From NCBI GenBank assembly GCA_905221605.1, contig CAJNDS010000014.1, positions 513,920 to 577,919 of the forward strand: 64,000 bases of DNA, read 5' to 3'. Every line of letters starts with the position of its first letter. Position 1 is the first letter of the stretch. Below the pieces are notes generated by a model, which saw only the letters and a list, made by a program, of their open reading frames with translations, was not told the DNA's origin and searched no databases. Made by a program: the position numbers and the translations under genes. The DNA comes from Symbiodinium natans. Lineage: Eukaryota; Sar; Dinophyceae; Suessiales; Symbiodiniaceae. This document shows positions 51,563 to 60,905 of the stretch, in pieces.

Positions 51563-51680
51563 TAGGGTTTAGGGTTTAGGGTTTAGGGTTTAGGGTTTAG
51601 GGTTTAGGGTTTAGGGTTTAGGGTTTAGGGTTTAGGGTTTAGGGTTTAGGGTTTGGGGTTTAGGGTTTAGGGTTTAGGTC
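51563..51680 (+). repeat. TTTAGGG telomere-like array
   Basis: About 16 units, preceded by a short G-run. Confidence 0.96.
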
Positions 51681-51902
51681 TGAAATCCCCCGAACCCGAG
51701 CCCGGTTTTGGGGGGGGGAAAGCTCGTGACAACTTAGTAAGTAGGTTTGAAGCTTAGGGTGTAAGGCAAGCCTTTCCCTTAAAAGGCGGAAGACCGGCAT
51801 GCCCCAGCAAATGGTAGTCTGGACAACTACGACTTAGGCCTCGTAAACCCTAAACCCTAAACCCTAGACCCTAAACCCTAAACCCCAAACCCTAAACCCT
51901 AA

Positions 51903-52014
51903 CGTCACGACTGGGTAGGCGAGAGAGGCGCTGAACACCCAGACCATTGAAAACTCTGGCGCCTTGGTCACCAGCGCATCCAGCCACATGTCCTCGGACG
52001 AAAGGTCGCAGGGA
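51903..52014 (-). CDS. putative exon
   Basis: A continuous minus frame reads CDLSSEDMWLDALVTKAPEF and SMVWVFSASLAYPVV between CCCTAAA (left) and TTTGGGG/TTTAGGG (right). Very protein-like, but I could not fix the acceptor; it could be RdRP N-terminal coding or another gene. Confidence 0.5.
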
Positions 52015-52383
52015 TGTTGGAGTTTGGGGTTTGGGGTTTAGGGTTTAGGGTTTAGGGTTTAGGGTTTAGGGTTTAGGGTTAGATCTCGTAAACCCTAAAC
52101 CCGAAACCCTAAACTCTAGGCTCAGATTTCTGCACGCCACCCCTGAGAGCAACTCCACGACCCCCCTTGCAGGAAGGCTCAGGGCAAATTCCGGTAAGCA
52201 GGGCTGTAAGTAGGCTGTAAGCCCTAAACCCTAAACCCGAAACCCCAAACCCTAGGGCTTCAGAGTAATTAAGGGATAAGTGGCTAAGAAAGAGGGTCAG
52301 TGACCTAAGTTGGGATTCTCGCAACTACAACCTGATCTACAACCTAGTTACTAGCCCTTCCAGTGTCGACCCTCCGGCCCCAC

Positions 52384-52516
52384 TGGTTCTTAGCGGGGAG
52401 TGAGGAAATGAGCTACCCTAAACCCCTAACCCCCTAAAACCGAAACCCTAAACCCCTACATATACCCTTCAAGGGATTTATCAAGGGCCCCTCACCCCAT
52501 TCCCTACTAAGAAACC
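52384..52516. mobile_element. foldback element family B, copy 5, interrupted by CCCTAAA text
   Basis: Left TGGTTCTTAGCGGGGAGTG and right CCATTCCCTACTAAGAAACC ends; CCCTAAACCCCTAACCCC-type sequence at 52415-52457 interrupts the left interior. Confidence 0.7.
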
Positions 52517-52544
52517 GGGGGTTTTGCTTTAGAGGCTCAGGAAG

Positions 52545-52604
52545 TTTGGGGGGGACGGGGGGGGGGGGAGGGGGGGGGGAGGGGGGGGGAGGGGGGGGGG
52601 GGAT
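52545..52604 (+). repeat. G-rich purine tract
   Basis: Runs of 8-11 G separated by single A or C, with a repeating G9-A pattern. Confidence 0.95.
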
Positions 52605-52758
52605 TTTGGGGGGTGTCAGACTGAGGGCCTCATGGATTCGTTGGCCGCCTTCCAGGGTTTAGGGTTTAGGGTTTAGGGTTTAGGGTTTTGGGTTTTGGGT
52701 TTTGGGTTTAGGGTTTTAGGGGTTAGAGTACCCTTTTTCCTACCCCAAGAACCTGAAC

Positions 52759-52832
52759 CCTGCAGATGAGCCCGCAGCATCGTCGGGCCAATACGCCTCG
52801 ACCTCGCGATGAAGGGACCCGCGAAGCTTCAG
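52759..52832 (-). CDS. putative exon
   Basis: A GGCTAAAG acceptor precedes LKLRGSLHREVEAYWPDDAA then GSSAG, with donor AGG|GTTCAG. Gene unknown. Confidence 0.5.
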
Positions 52833-53634
52833 CTTTAGCCTTTAGGTTTTAGGTTCTAGGGTTTAGGGTCTAGGTTTTAAGGTTTTAGGGTTTAGGTTTT
52901 AGGTTCTAGGCTTTAGGGTTTAGGGTTTAGGTTTTAGGTTTTAGGCTTTAGGTTTGAGGTTTTAGGTTTTAGGGTTTAGGGTTTAGGGTTTAGGGTTTAC
53001 GTTCTAGGGCTTTCTAGGGTTCACAGGTTGAATTCGGGTTTTTTAGGATTTTGGGCGGTCCCTCAAGCCTCACGGGCTAGAAATCAACCGCGAAGGCGGA
53101 AGAAGCCTCCTGGGGGGCCACAGAGCAAGGTCTAGGGCTTAGCCTCTACCCAAAGAGCCCGATACGCCTTAGTTCCGGAAATTCCTTCTCATTCCCAATT
53201 CAAAAAGAGCCTCTACATAACTTAGGCCTACACCCTAAACCTGAGGCTTGTAGATATCCAAGGCATTTCGGGGCGGAATTGGGCTCTCTGGGTCTCAGAG
53301 GAGGAAATTCAGGGTAACCTAGATCGTCCTTGAGATGTGCCCCAGGCTTCAAAGCGGGTCTGGGCTTGAGAAAGCAGCCAAACCGCTGGAAACCATCGAG
53401 AGCCCAAAGTGAGGTTAGGACGCCTGCAAGCAAAGGCCCCAAAACGCTCAGAGAGAACGCCCACCTTGAGCCCTAAGCCCCTACAAAGATCCTACGAACT
53501 CCTAGAAAACCTACGTAAACCTATAAAGTTTTTGAAACCCTGAACATTATATACGAATTCCTAGACAACCTATATAAACCTATAAAGTCTTTGAACCTTA
53601 TACCCTGAACTTTACCAGACCACAAGTCCTAAAC

Positions 53635-53700
53635 CCACAGCGCCCAGACCAGACCAAGCTCCCCGACAGCAGCGCCCTCGCCGGGCGCTTCTTTGGTTCC
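53635..53700 (-). CDS. putative exon
   Basis: A CTGTCCACCAG acceptor precedes GTKEAPGEGAAVGELGLVWA. TTTAGGG right; donor unresolved. Confidence 0.4.
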
Positions 53701-53805
53701 CTGGTGGACAGTTTCGGGTATAGGGTTTAGGGTTTAGGGTTTAGGGTTTGGGGTTTGGGGTTTGGTTTAAGGTTTAGGGTTTAGGGCTCATGCTGTGCTA
53801 CGGTG

Positions 53806-53926
53806 GATGATAAAAATCCTGCATGATCCCAGCCACCCACACCAACCTTGCGTACAGAAGTCCCCTGCGCACCCCTTAATTTCAATGTTGCTTGGGTGCC
53901 TGGGGTCGTGCAGGATTTCCATGACT
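53806..53926. mobile_element. foldback element with 30-bp imperfect inverted arms
   Basis: AAAATCCTGCATGATCCCAG at the left and CTGGGGTCGTGCAGGATTTC at the right are inverted copies. A further related GATGCAGGATTTTTAGCATC lies at about 54010-54029, suggesting a larger foldback. Confidence 0.6.
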
Positions 53927-54164
53927 CGCGCTGTTGGGTTTCTGGGGGCTGGACTCTGCATCAATGTTAAAAATAGGGGCGGCAAGGGGATGGGGTTGTG
54001 AAAAAACTGATGCAGGATTTTTAGCATCAACAGAATGGGAAGCTGTGAAGGCGAGGATAGTGGGTATTCTGGGATGCCTCGTATCTTGCGAAGTGCATCC
54101 GGCCTGGCCCCGTTTTGGAGGGCCATCTACAACTAATCGAGGGTGGCTTGGGGAGCCTCAGGTT

Positions 54165-54262
54165 CAGGGTTTAGGGTTTAGGGTTTAGGGTTTAGGGTTT
54201 AGGGTTTAGGGTTTAGGGTTTAGGGTTTAGGGTTTAGGGTTTAGGGTTTAGGGTTTAGGGTT
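54165..54262 (+). repeat. TTTAGGG telomere-like array
   Basis: The last sizeable array before the DIRS element; about 14 units. Confidence 0.97.
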
Positions 54263-54711
54263 AAGCGTTTAGGGTGATTTGCGGCTTAAGATTTAGGATT
54301 CCGGGTCCACAGACTTACCTGCCTCTCACTAGCAAGGAATAGAAAAGAACATCAAAACCCAATGATGGGCAAATGGGAAACACTACTCTTGTGACTTGTT
54401 CAAATACCATTGTCTGTTCGGTAGAGAACGAGGAAATAGGCTACGGGGGCTACTCAAATGAGATTGTGGGGTTTGTTCGAGGGCTCCGGTGATTCCTTAG
54501 GTGGAGCAGGCCAAGAACCTGCGACAGTGGTACAGTACCATCGTCGCAGTTGTGGTCACCCCGTGTGGGAGTGGAGCTGAACCAAAGCAAACCCCAAACC
54601 CTAATTCCTATTCACACGAGACAGGTGCAACTTTCCACGGGCCCCACTCATATGAGCCCCTGACGAAAACTTTAGTATGCCCAACAGGACACTCATAGAA
54701 AAGTCCCTTAT

Positions 54712-54800
54712 TCAGTGATTCACCAGCACTTTTGCATCTGCTTTGAAAGGTCACAGGTTAGCGATCGCACTGAAATGCGAGTGCTGTACAAAGTCGCACC
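54712..54800 (-). repeat. DIRS terminal repeat B2
   Basis: 89 bp, begins TCAGTGATTCACCAGCAC and ends GTACAAAGTCGCACC on the + strand; same as B1. Confidence 0.92.
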
Positions 54801-54825
54801 GAAGGGCGCGGGTCGGGAGGGCGGG

Positions 54826-54871
54826 AGAAGCTTGAGCAGCAGTGCACGTTTCGGCTCATCACTATAGTCAG
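54826..54871 (-). repeat. DIRS internal repeat A2
   Basis: 46 bp, begins AGAAGCTTGAGCAGCAGTGC and ends CATCACTATAGTCAG; same as A1. Its last four bases TCAG are shared with B1, so the two abut through the core. Confidence 0.92.
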
Positions 54872-54956
54872 TGATTCACCAGCACTTTTGCATCTGCTTT
54901 GAAAGGTCACAGGTTAGCGATCGCACTGAAATGCGAGTGCTGTACAAAGTCGCACC
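54868..54956 (-). repeat. DIRS internal repeat B1
   Basis: 89-bp copy of B2 next to the end of the recombinase ORF (stop at 55029). Confidence 0.92.
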
Positions 54957-55028
54957 ACACCCGTGCCTTGTAGCGTATCTTCACCATCAGTCGAAGCTTC
55001 TCCATTAGTCGAAACGTCACCCCGCCTC

Positions 55029-58000
55029 TCATGGCATGACCACGCCTTGACGGAGCAAGGAGTGCCAATGGCACGGTGAAAGTTTGTAGGCAGAAAACTT
55101 GGCCGCGGCGTCAAGGCAGCTGTTCAAGCTATTTGCCCAAAGATAGATGTGCTCTTTGATGTCAGAAGGCAACCTCGGCAGGTACATCAACGCACTTATT
55201 TCCTGCACGTAGATCTCCATGACCCGGTTGGAGATCCAACGTCCTCGCCTTCTGACTAGGTCTGGTGATTCTGTCACCTGCATCATCCAGGTAGCCCCGC
55301 CAGCACGAAGCGAACCTAGATCGAAGTCCTTCACGCCTGGCACCAAACTTCGAGTCAACTTCAGGGCCGTCAAAAGCTTGTCGAAACGAGCTCGCATGGT
55401 TGATGGCGACATTAACCAAAGTTTTTCTTCTGGCCCCAGACCTCCGAAAGCAAGGCATATCATTCGCACAAGTTGCGGCTGGTCCACTTTTAGGCATTGA
55501 TGCCTGGCAGCTCGAAACCTAGTTTTTGGTTCCATCACGGACAGGTAGACGGCCTTCCCATCGTCTCCAGTGTCCTCTGGAAGGACCAAATGTTTTCGCT
55601 TTGCTGCGAGCACCTCACCTATCCTCGCTAAACCTCCCCAGGCCAAAGCAATCACCCCTGCGACGCGGGTCCAGCCCCACGTGATCGCCACTGACAACAC
55701 CGCTGCAAGCACCTGCCACGGGAGCGCGGAGTGATGAGTGGGAGGCTCCTCCCTTTGCCAAGCCAGTGCAAGATCCCATGCCTGCTGCAGCGATCGCCGG
55801 ACTATTGGGAACTCTGAGGAGACCATGTTTATAGTCTCGGAGAACCAATAATACGGCCAACCATCCTCATAGAGCCATCTGCCGTATCTTGCCAAAGCTT
55901 CATTCAGTCTGCCAACGTTGCTCTGAGCCCAACGGCCCACATCGTCCCAACAACAGCCTTCCTCTGCAAGCCAGTCGATCCAGCTGGCCTTCAGCTTGCT
56001 CCTCCTGTCACGGGTGAGGGCCTGAACAGGACGTCCATCCAGTAGAGGGGCCTTTGCCCGGGCCTTTCTTCGGTCAGCCTGAGTGATACTCTTTGCAGCA
56101 TCCATGGCGGCAACGGGAACTAGTTCTACCAGACCAAGACAGACGACAGACCACCAAGACACAAGACAGAGAGGAAAACAAGCCCTGAAGAAACCCTGAA
56201 CAAGAACCCGAAGCAAAGCTTGAGGCTCGGAGCACAGAGGCACACAAGGCGCGACGATTGGATGAAGATGGAAAGAGGAGCGGGAACTGGGGCCCTGAAC
56301 CAGGGAGTTGCAGCCCAGACCCGCGGCAGACCGCAATGCTGAGGATGTGAAAGAGCTTGGCGCAGGAAGCCGACGCAAGGCAAAGGTGGAACGAGCACTG
56401 GGACCCTGAACCAGGGAGTTGCAGCCCAGGCCAGAACGAGAATGCCACATGCTGAAAGTGCAGGAACACGGGGCAAAAGGCCAAGACACGTGGTTGAAGC
56501 TGGAAGGCTGGAGCGCAGGGATGGATCGAGTGCTGGGGCCCTGAACCAGGGAGTTGCAGCCCAGACCCGCGGCAGAGCACAATGCTGAGGATGTGAAAGA
56601 GCTTGGTGCAGGAGGCCGACGCAAGGCAAAGGTGGAACGAGCACTGGGACCCTGAACCAGGGAGTTGCAGCCCAGGCCAGAACGAGAATGCCACATGCTG
56701 AAAGTGCAGGAACACGGGGCAAAAGGCCAAGACACGTGGTTGAAGCTGGAAGGCTGGAGCGCAGGGATGGATCGAGTGCTGGGGCCCTGAACCAGGGAGT
56801 TGCAGCCCAGACCCGCGGCAGAGCACAATGCTGAGGATGTGAAAGAGCTTGGTGCAGGAGGCCGACGCAAGGCAAAGGTGGAACGAGCACTGGGACCCTG
56901 AACCAGGGAGTTGCAGCCCAGGCCAGAACGAGAATGCCACATGCTGAAAGTGCAGGAACACGGGGCAAAAGGCCAAGACACGTGGTTGAAGCTGGAAGGC
57001 TGGAGCGCAGGGATGGATCGAGTGCTGGGGCCCTGAACCAGGGAGTTGCAGCCCAGACCCGGACGCGCGCGCGACACACGATCATAGGTGGCGGAGAGCT
57101 GGCGCGCAAACATGGCTTGGGAACTGGGACCCTGAACCAGGGAGTTGCAGCCCAGAACCGAGTGAGCATGTGTCGCACAGCCCAGACTGAGGAAGAGATG
57201 CGAAGCAACGAGACCGAAGGGCCAAGAAATACGACATCCAGACCAACAACCTTGAAGGGAAGCCGGCCCCTCGCCAGGAAAACCCAAAGAGGCGTCGAAG
57301 TCACGGAGGGACCCATACGTGTGGGGTGAACGGCCTGCGTCCCTGACGCAGTCAAGGCTCCACGGACCCAACACAAGAGAAGGAGCCAGCAGGCCCGTCA
57401 GCCGACACCAGTTGGCGGCCCATCGTCTGAGTCTGGGCCTCTCGGCATCCCTAAGTATGGCCTCCTCGCTCCAACGCTCAATGCCGAAGCCTTTTATCTG
57501 AGGAGGCATTGGTGCATCACGCGTGGGATGGTCAGCCGGCATCGCCCTGGTCGGACAGTACATGTTGCCTGGATACAAACCTGCTGCCAAGCACACCGTG
57601 CCTGACCGCCTAGTTACATGTCTTAAGCCGGGGGATGATGACCGTCCCTTGCCTAGAGCTGCCTGAGCGACAAAAGAGTCGCACAAGTTTACGAACCTGG
57701 CCCGGCCGTGGGTGAGGGCGACCCACGTGTAAAGCCGCACAAGGGCAGAGGACTCTAAAATGTTAATGTGGACACCACTCTTCCATTCCCAAACAAGCAG
57801 GGGGCTCCATTTAAGGCTAAGAGCTAAGTCGGTGGGCACCATGCGTTCGAGGCCCTCCGAGGCAATGTGCTGGCTGCGGTCCTCGCGGCTGATGCGGCAA
57901 AGGTTTTGCGAGAAGGCTTGAGCGACCTGGTAGGCAAAGAGCCAGGGATAGGTCGGACCTCTTTTTGCACGCCGGCCCCGAACCTGAGAGTGTTTTCGGC

Positions 58001-58652
58001 AGCACTCACAAGGCCTAGCGAGAGCATCGAGGCTTACCCGCAACCCGAACAGAACTGTGTCCCTCCGAAATGGCGAACCGAAAGAGCACAAAGAAAGCAA
58101 GGTCCTGTTGGCTCCAAGGGAGACAAGAGGCTTCCAGAGACGAAGCACAGAGGGCTTATCAGCAGCTGGGGCTGGCAAGGCCGCAACAATGCACACGCGG
58201 GAGCGCCTGGCTTTAAGCAAGATGGCCAGGCCTCGGCACAGTTCAACCCAATCCCTGGAAGGAAACTCACACCCCTCGAACTCACTCCCGAGAAACCCCA
58301 AGTGACTTGAGAATGAGGGCAGTGAAAGGAACATGGCCCGAACCCGATCGTTTTCAATCAGGAAGAAAACCCACTCAATGAGGCGCAAGTTTTTGGCATC
58401 ATAGGCTGGTGACAGTCCTTTGTGAATGGGCGGGCCAACGGACCAGCCTCGAGCTGACATTTCGGCCGTAACCTCAGCTCTTGCTGAGAAAAGCTCGAGG
58501 AAATCGAAGACAAAAGCCAGCGGCTTCTTGACACTGTATGCTGCGGACTCAGTGCCAGGAACCTCCTCATGCATGGGGTCGACACGCTGGATGAGGCTGT
58601 GGGCCTTACGGATCATGCGCGCAAAGGCCCCTTCCTGTCTGAAGCCTGCCAC
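55029..58652 (-). CDS. DIRS ORF: methyltransferase-like, RNase H-like and tyrosine recombinase domains
   Basis: 1207 codons. Residues 45-230 resemble a class I methyltransferase (FDFLELFSARAEVTAEMSA) but have LSLPSFSSH where I expect a PPC-type motif. Residues 280-385 resemble an RNase H core (INILESSALVRL, NLCDSFVAQAALGKGRSS, PADHPTRD). Residues 499-790 hold eight LGCNSLVQGPS units. Residues 850-1180 form a tyrosine recombinase: Arg 1010 in LARIGEVL, SLRAGGATW (Arg 1116; the usual His is not at its normal place), RRRGRWISNRVMEIYV (Trp 1139, Tyr 1148). The frame starts inside RNase H coding and joins the upstream RT frame through one shift near 58620-58650. The recombinase should integrate the circular DNA copy. 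Confidence 0.82.
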   Translation of the reverse strand: MAGFRQEGAFARMIRKAHSLIQRVDPMHEEVPGTESAAYSVKKPLAFVFDFLELFSARAEVTAEMSARGWSVGPPIHKGLSPAYDAKNLRLIEWVFFLIENDRVRAMFLSLPSFSSHLGFLGSEFEGCEFPSRDWVELCRGLAILLKARRSRVCIVAALPAPAADKPSVLRLWKPLVSLGANRTLLSLCSFGSPFRRDTVLFGLRVSLDALARPCECCRKHSQVRGRRAKRGPTYPWLFAYQVAQAFSQNLCRISREDRSQHIASEGLERMVPTDLALSLKWSPLLVWEWKSGVHINILESSALVRLYTWVALTHGRARFVNLCDSFVAQAALGKGRSSSPGLRHVTRRSGTVCLAAGLYPGNMYCPTRAMPADHPTRDAPMPPQIKGFGIERWSEEAILRDAERPRLRRWAANWCRLTGLLAPSLVLGPWSLDCVRDAGRSPHTYGSLRDFDASLGFPGEGPASLQGCWSGCRISWPFGLVASHLFLSLGCATHAHSVLGCNSLVQGPSSQAMFARQLSATYDRVSRARPGLGCNSLVQGPSTRSIPALQPSSFNHVSWPFAPCSCTFSMWHSRSGLGCNSLVQGPSARSTFALRRPPAPSSFTSSALCSAAGLGCNSLVQGPSTRSIPALQPSSFNHVSWPFAPCSCTFSMWHSRSGLGCNSLVQGPSARSTFALRRPPAPSSFTSSALCSAAGLGCNSLVQGPSTRSIPALQPSSFNHVSWPFAPCSCTFSMWHSRSGLGCNSLVQGPSARSTFALRRLPAPSSFTSSALRSAAGLGCNSLVQGPSSRSSFHLHPIVAPCVPLCSEPQALLRVLVQGFFRACFPLCLVSWWSVVCLGLVELVPVAAMDAAKSITQADRRKARAKAPLLDGRPVQALTRDRRSKLKASWIDWLAEEGCCWDDVGRWAQSNVGRLNEALARYGRWLYEDGWPYYWFSETINMVSSEFPIVRRSLQQAWDLALAWQREEPPTHHSALPWQVLAAVLSVAITWGWTRVAGVIALAWGGLARIGEVLAAKRKHLVLPEDTGDDGKAVYLSVMEPKTRFRAARHQCLKVDQPQLVRMICLAFGGLGPEEKLWLMSPSTMRARFDKLLTALKLTRSLVPGVKDFDLGSLRAGGATWMMQVTESPDLVRRRGRWISNRVMEIYVQEISALMYLPRLPSDIKEHIYLWANSLNSCLDAAAKFSAYKLSPCHWHSLLRQGVVMP
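56319..57056 (-). repeat. three 246-bp tandem units inside the DIRS polyprotein
   Basis: Residues 533-778: each unit is 82 codons made of two half-units, GLGCNSLVQGPSTRS... and GLGCNSLVQGPSARS.... Copies are nearly identical in DNA and keep frame. Single half-units flank the block at residues about 499 and 779. Confidence 0.93.
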
Positions 58653-60905
58653 AGGTATCGGCTGGTGGATTCCGGTATCTCAGCAACGCACGCGGCACCC
58701 TTCTCCTCCGAAGCGTCGGTTGCAAACAGAAGAGGAAGGACTGGGGCCGCGACATCAGCCCCAAGTACAGGAGCGAGAGCAGACAGTAAAACGAGCTCCT
58801 GTGCTACCGCCCTGGACAACGTGACAGTCTTGGGCTTGCTGGGGTCGGTGTTTGCGGCTGTGACCAATGAGAAAGCTTTGTCAAGGACACAAAAGGCAGG
58901 CCGTCTAAAGGACAGAACAGAGGACCAGGCACCGAGGAGACACAAATGGAGGGCATCGCTAGTGGCAGGCAAAACAGCAGCTTCCAAGGTGAGGTCGGCT
59001 AATGCGAAGCGTTTTCCAGCGGGAGCGGCGACAGTGCAGAGGCCTCGGTCGAGGGTGGAAGGAGCACTGTTCAGTTCTGCCCCTCCAATCTTAGCAACGG
59101 TCTCGTTCACACTGTCCTTCTCAGGAGAGCCAAGAATGGCGTGAGCATGGTAGGTCGCCAAAGCTCGGCCCAAGACCTCGCGGCAAGGAGAGGCCGAGGA
59201 GGGGGAAAGCGAGTTCCCTATCGCGCGGGGCACTTTAGCGACGCAGAAAAAATCGTCTATTATGAGCCCATCGTGCAGCAACGATTCACGAAGAGGCTTT
59301 CCGCCCTGGATTCTTGTAGTCGAGGACAGGTGCCCAGCGCTCTGAAGGAGAGAGAGGTGGGAACTTGTTGCAAATTCCACGCCTAAATGATCACCTTGCA
59401 AGACCGACATAAAGCATGCTTGAAAGGAAGAGGGCACTTTCTGGCCCTGGTGCTGCTCCAAAAAAGTGGCAAAAGCCCGCATCTCCTTGACACTTTCAAC
59501 AGGCAGAGGAGGGTACAGCCGATTGGTAATAGCCCGCGGATGCCCAACCGACAACTGGTGGTAGAAATCACGCCTGTCAGTGACTCCCATCGCCAGGGAA
59601 GTAGTTCGAGGATCAATGCTGATGCTGGTGAGGCTCTCTCCACAAGGAAGGGACCCTGACGGGCCGTGAATCCTCCCCTCCACGGAGTTCCTCCCTCTCC
59701 TGTCTCCAATCTGGCGGTCGAGCGCTGAGCTTTTGCGTGCATTGAAAATTCGAGTGTACTCGAAGCTGTCCAAAGACAAGTCTGCTGGCACAAGAAGCAG
59801 AAGTCCCAGGCTATCCCACAAATGAGCCAATTTGAGGGTCTGGCCAGGGTTCTCCAAAGAGCAGTCTGCGAACTCCTCCGCAGCAGGAGTCCTTGAAACC
59901 AGCAGGCTTTGCGGTTCGGCATATGCCATCCAAAGCTCGTCGGTGAGCCAAGGCTCAGGATTCCACTGAGCAGTGCCGACCAAGCGAAGGCGATCGACAT
60001 CCAAGGCCCTGTACGGATGGAGAGCCTCATCAGCGGTGTCAGGGGGAACATCCTCGCCCGACGGAACGTGGCGGTAGGAGTCCCCAACGGCTCCCAAACG
60101 GGTGAGGAGCTCGGAGAGCTCGCAAAGCCGGGCATGCACAACATTCATTCGGCGGCCGGTGGAGGAAGGCACCACACCTTCCTGACCACTACCGTAGGTT
60201 CTCACAAATGCTTCGAGGTAGTCCAGACATCGGCGTTGGGGGCCGTTAGGCTGGCACTGCAAAAGCCTGAGAGGCACGAAAGCACAATCCTGGTGCACAA
60301 AGTTGAGTGCCATGACCAAGATATGCAAGACTCGCCTGACGCCAATAGTGGCCCTCCGTCGAGAGGACAAGCCCGGACGGGATCGGAAGATGGCCGGATA
60401 AGGCAGAGGCAGAGGGAAGAGAACCGAAGCCGGGGGCGCTGGCCCGCGCCGGCCAAGATGCAAAGAACACTTAACAAACTTGCCGAAGGTCGTGCGCGAG
60501 TTAATAAAGTTCAAATGGGCACACAGGGACCAAGCTCGAAAGGACAAATGCTGTTCGGAGCGATCGGCCGAAGGATTGGCAGGAGGGCCGCTAGGGCCGG
60601 AAGAGCCTGCTGGCTTGCATGAATTATCCGAGTGGGCCTGAGCTGTGAGAGGCGCACGCGCCTCTTTCGAGCGTCCACCTCTGCAGGGGGAAGCTTTATC
60701 GTGAATAGACCTTGGTTGTCTTCCCCTATATGATCCCGGCCCATCTTCGTGAGCCGAGCGGCAAGGGGTGATACGCGAGGGAGGTGCGAGGGGCCCATCA
60801 CGACGAAAGGACGCAAAGTTAGAAAAGTCAGTTATTGCTGGTCCTTGGGCTTCCTTGGGAATCTTGGCCTTCTTTTGGGAGCAGCCTGGGATTCGGACTC
60901 GCCTT
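58613..60905 (-). CDS. DIRS ORF: reverse transcriptase and start of RNase H
   Basis: Uses the C-terminal part of a frame open from 62905; only the part after the gag stop looks like protein sequence under selection. Landmarks: SSTGRRMNVVHARLCELSEL; the conserved GRIHGPSGSLPCGESL; TDRRDFYHQ (RT motif A Asp, about 59583-59557); GLIIDDFFCV (motif C with IDD in place of YxDD, about 59269-59240); LLFATDASEEKGAACVAEI (first RNase H strand and Asp). It overlaps the downstream ORF by 40 bp. Gag-to-pol and pol-to-next-frame changes are both -1. Confidence 0.8.

Noticed and set aside
56074-57376. Two other minus-strand frames of 300 and 416 codons with FWPGLQLPGSG or WAATPWFR repeats
   Set aside because: Alternate-frame shadows of the 246-bp tandem units; the frame joined to the recombinase domain is the real one.
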